The notes below the pieces were generated by a model. It saw nothing but the letters and a program-made list of their open reading frames with translations, did no database searches and had not been told where the DNA came from. Below, piece after piece: positions 4,731 to 6,178 of a DNA stretch of 6,178 nt. A program made the position numbers and the translations under genes. Each line of letters begins with the position of its first letter. Positions within the stretch are counted from its first letter, which is position 1. The stretch spans positions 1-6,178 of the forward strand of contig JAJFIM010000072.1 of assembly GCA_021774995.1 (NCBI GenBank), written 5' to 3'. The DNA comes from Alphaproteobacteria bacterium. GTDB taxonomy: Bacteria > Pseudomonadota > Alphaproteobacteria > SMXP01.

Positions 4731-5129
4731 TTACAGCAGTGGATTGGCGCCGCTCATATAGACATAGACTTCCTGAAATTTATCGCCGCGTATGCGCCAG
4801 AAATTGGTGTTGTGCAGAAAAGTTTTATTGCCTTGCCCGTCCACCAGTTCAGCGACGAAGCTCGCGGCGATTCTTCCATTCGCCTCGTCAACGGTGCAGG
4901 TGAAATCCCGATGAACGATAAACTCATAGGCTTCCATGAAGTCAACAAACATGCGTTTTATATTTTCTTTTCCTTCGTGAATCGTAAAGGCGGTCTGCAC
5001 AGTGAGCATAGCGTTGTCATGAAAACAGTCCAGCACTTGACCCAAGTTTTTCTTATCAACATTTGCAAAGTATTTGTTTGTAGCCAGATCAATCAATCCA
5101 TCCCGGTTTAATGTACTTTGATATTGCAT
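4731..5129 (-). CDS. NTF2/SnoaL-like small protein A
   Basis: A 132-residue protein with the layout of the NTF2-like alpha+beta barrel: N-terminal helices, then DCFH (34-37), HEG (51-53), KRMFVDF (58-64) and a C-terminal strand with VYVYMSG (121-127). It aligns along its whole length with the neighbouring protein B, sharing VD, DCFH, H-x-G, MF and the YMSG ending, so the two arose by duplication. Relatives of this fold include SnoaL-type cyclases, delta5-3-ketosteroid isomerase and dioxygenase beta subunits. The sequence does not reveal which chemistry, if any, applies. GAGG lies eight bases before the ATG at 5129. It is the last gene of the probable operon, 31 nt after protein B, and converges on the tRNA. 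No signal peptide or membrane segment. Confidence 0.8.
   Translation of the reverse strand: MQYQSTLNRDGLIDLATNKYFANVDKKNLGQVLDCFHDNAMLTVQTAFTIHEGKENIKRMFVDFMEAYEFIVHRDFTCTVDEANGRIAASFVAELVDGQGNKTFLHNTNFWRIRGDKFQEVYVYMSGANPLL
4748..4763. repeat. 16-bp repeat shared by the two NTF2-like genes (copy 1)
   Basis: CGCCGCTCATATAGAC occurs here and again at 5178-5193. Both copies encode the shared C-terminal VYMSG segment of the paralogues. It marks their common origin and is a possible site of recombination that would fuse or delete one copy. Confidence 0.75.
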
Positions 5130-5160
5130 TTCATAATCCTCAGATATTATTGATAAGCCG

Positions 5161-5553
5161 CTATTTCAGCAGGTTCTCGCCGCTCATATAGACGAAGACT
5201 CGGGTGAATTTGCCGTTTTCAAGATAGAAGCGGTTACAGTTCTCGTATCGCAATAATTCAGAAGTCTCTTTGCTCGTAACCTCAACGGAAAACTGCGAAC
5301 AAATTGATTGTTGCTGAATATCGGCGGTATGAACAAAATTTCCGTGCCATATTCTCGAATGGGCCGAAAATAATTCGGTGAACATTTTTGCGATGGCGCC
5401 GTAGCCGTCATGCGTCGTGTCAGACGTCATTTCTTTAAGGACGGCGTCTTTATGGAAACAATCCATAACCATATCCATGTCGAAATGATCAACGCCATGA
5501 AAATAGCGCTTAGTGACAATATCAATATAATATTCGTAAGGATAATCACTCAT
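5161..5553 (-). CDS. NTF2/SnoaL-like small protein B
   Basis: A 130-residue paralogue of protein A. Shared blocks are VTKRYFHGVD (13-22), DCFH (31-34), HDG (48-50), AKMF (55-58) and VFVYMSGENLLK at the end (119-130). Overall identity is low, so the duplication is old or the copies have diverged in function; two such subunits might form a heteromer (inference). The ATG at 5553 lies 31 nt after the stop of the racemase-family gene. The best ribosome binding site, GGAAAG, is about 12-14 bases away and so weak. The surrounding DNA is notably AT-rich compared with the left part of the window. The substrate is unknown. Hypothetical proteins of this fold are common in catabolic and secondary-metabolite clusters. 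Confidence 0.8.
   Translation of the reverse strand: MSDYPYEYYIDIVTKRYFHGVDHFDMDMVMDCFHKDAVLKEMTSDTTHDGYGAIAKMFTELFSAHSRIWHGNFVHTADIQQQSICSQFSVEVTSKETSELLRYENCNRFYLENGKFTRVFVYMSGENLLK
5178..5193. repeat. 16-bp repeat shared by the two NTF2-like genes (copy 2)
   Basis: This is identical to 4748-4763 and likewise lies in the 3' coding end of its gene. Confidence 0.75.
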
Positions 5554-5584
5554 ATTTTTTGCACTTTCCGATAGAATTTATTTT

Positions 5585-6178
5585 TTACTCGCCTCTCGAC
5601 AAAATCATTTCATCGTTTGGTTTTTCCGGAGATGGAAAAGCGCGTTTGCTGTGCGTCAGATCAAGCTGCAACATCATCTCGCATAATTTATACGATATTT
5701 GGCCAGGATTAATGACTGGAACCGGTAATTTGTCAGTGAGATAGCTGTGAGACTGGTGCATTGTCGTTGATCCCAACACGATGACGTCGGCGCCGTCTTC
5801 ATTGATCGCTTTCAGGCATTCCTTTTCCAATTTGCTAAAAATAACTTCTTCCTTGCCCGCCAGGAGTTCTTCAAGATCGGGGCGGGTTTTTATCGACCGA
5901 ATTGAGGCGCAGCGCCCTTCCAATCCATATTCCTTCAATACTTTGGCATAGAGGTGGAACCATTCATCCCACATGGTGATGATGGAAAACTTATGCCCAA
6001 GGCAACACGCGACGTGAAATGACGCTTGGCCCGGTCCGATCACGGGAATAGTGAGCTTCGACCGAAGCGCGTACATGCCCGAATCGCTGACGGTATCGAT
6101 GCACACGGCGTCGTATCCCTCCTCTTCGGCTTTTAATCCAGCTTCGAATACGCTCATATCCATCAGCATTGTGTCATA
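5585..6178 (-). CDS. Asp/Glu (hydantoin) racemase-family protein, 5' end cut by window edge
   Basis: 197 residues are visible; the frame stays open to the right edge, so the N-terminus (roughly 40-50 residues) is missing. The sequence follows the two-domain Asp/Glu/hydantoin racemase fold (Pfam PF01177): EEEGYDAVCIDTVSDSG (18-34), IPVIGPGQASFHVA (44-57), the switch to GHKFSIIT (61-68), GADVIVLGSTTM (129-140) and VPVINPGQ (153-160). Family enzymes use two cysteines, one in the strand ending IACF-D and one in VLGCT. Here these places hold Thr29 and Ser137; Cys26 lies three residues before the first. So cofactor-independent two-cysteine racemisation is doubtful, and a different activity (isomerase, decarboxylase-like or binding) is possible. 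It heads the probable operon with the two NTF2-like genes. Family placement is firm, function unknown. Confidence 0.8.
   Translation of the reverse strand, partial: YDTMLMDMSVFEAGLKAEEEGYDAVCIDTVSDSGMYALRSKLTIPVIGPGQASFHVACCLGHKFSIITMWDEWFHLYAKVLKEYGLEGRCASIRSIKTRPDLEELLAGKEEVIFSKLEKECLKAINEDGADVIVLGSTTMHQSHSYLTDKLPVPVINPGQISYKLCEMMLQLDLTHSKRAFPSPEKPNDEMILSRGE

Noticed and set aside
4686..5111. 141-residue plus-strand open frame downstream of tRNA-Val
   Set aside because: It is antisense to NTF2-like protein A, whose paralogue next door supports the minus-strand reading, and it would start inside the tRNA terminator hairpin.
1..6178. CRISPR arrays, insertion sequences, transposase or phage genes
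   Set aside because: No regularly spaced repeats, terminal inverted repeats around a transposase, or phage-like proteins were found on either strand.

Overview
The window reads as alphaproteobacterial chromosome. Three things point there: a CpdR-type single-domain response regulator, a PraR/PhrR-like XRE regulator, and near-perfect CtrA boxes (TTAA-N7-TTAA). The gene order also fits: an inositol-monophosphatase-type histidinol-phosphatase, an N-formylglutamate amidohydrolase and cpdR are, as I recall, close neighbours in rhizobia and relatives. I cannot assign a genus. By eye, base composition is moderately GC-rich up to about 4.65 kb and clearly more AT-rich after it.

Left part (1-3815), all protein genes on the minus strand. 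Reading right to left these are: an N-formylglutamate amidohydrolase family protein (2892-3815); a GT4 glycosyltransferase (1648-2745); an XRE regulator (851-1219) with a 428-bp upstream region rich in dyads and CtrA boxes; and hisN, which runs off the left edge (<1-755). In the gap between the amidohydrolase and the glycosyltransferase, on the opposite strand, lies what I read as a small RNA of the suhB/MmgR (alpha-r8) family. It shows consecutive stem-loops, an unpaired UUUCCUCCCU motif, and a textbook intrinsic terminator on the plus strand, where there is no protein gene to terminate.

Middle (3816-4730), plus strand. cpdR (4046-4405) lies divergent from the amidohydrolase gene. Its leader carries a sigma70-like promoter and a terminator-like hairpin with a U-tract just before the ribosome binding site. 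A tRNA-Val(GAC) with encoded CCA follows (4580-4654), then a probable terminator.

Right part (4731-6178), minus strand. This is a compact probable operon: an Asp/Glu (hydantoin) racemase-family protein entering from the right edge, then two paralogous NTF2/SnoaL-like small proteins, each gap being 31 nt. The racemase-like protein appears to lack both catalytic cysteines. The cassette sits at the 3' side of the tRNA and looks like accessory material of unknown function.

A possible link: CpdR controls ClpXP-dependent turnover of CtrA in Caulobacter, and the XRE regulator in the same window carries CtrA-like boxes. So this locus may be tied to the cell-cycle circuit at two points. The least explained parts are the racemase/NTF2 cassette, the cpdR leader and the regulatory region at 1220-1647.
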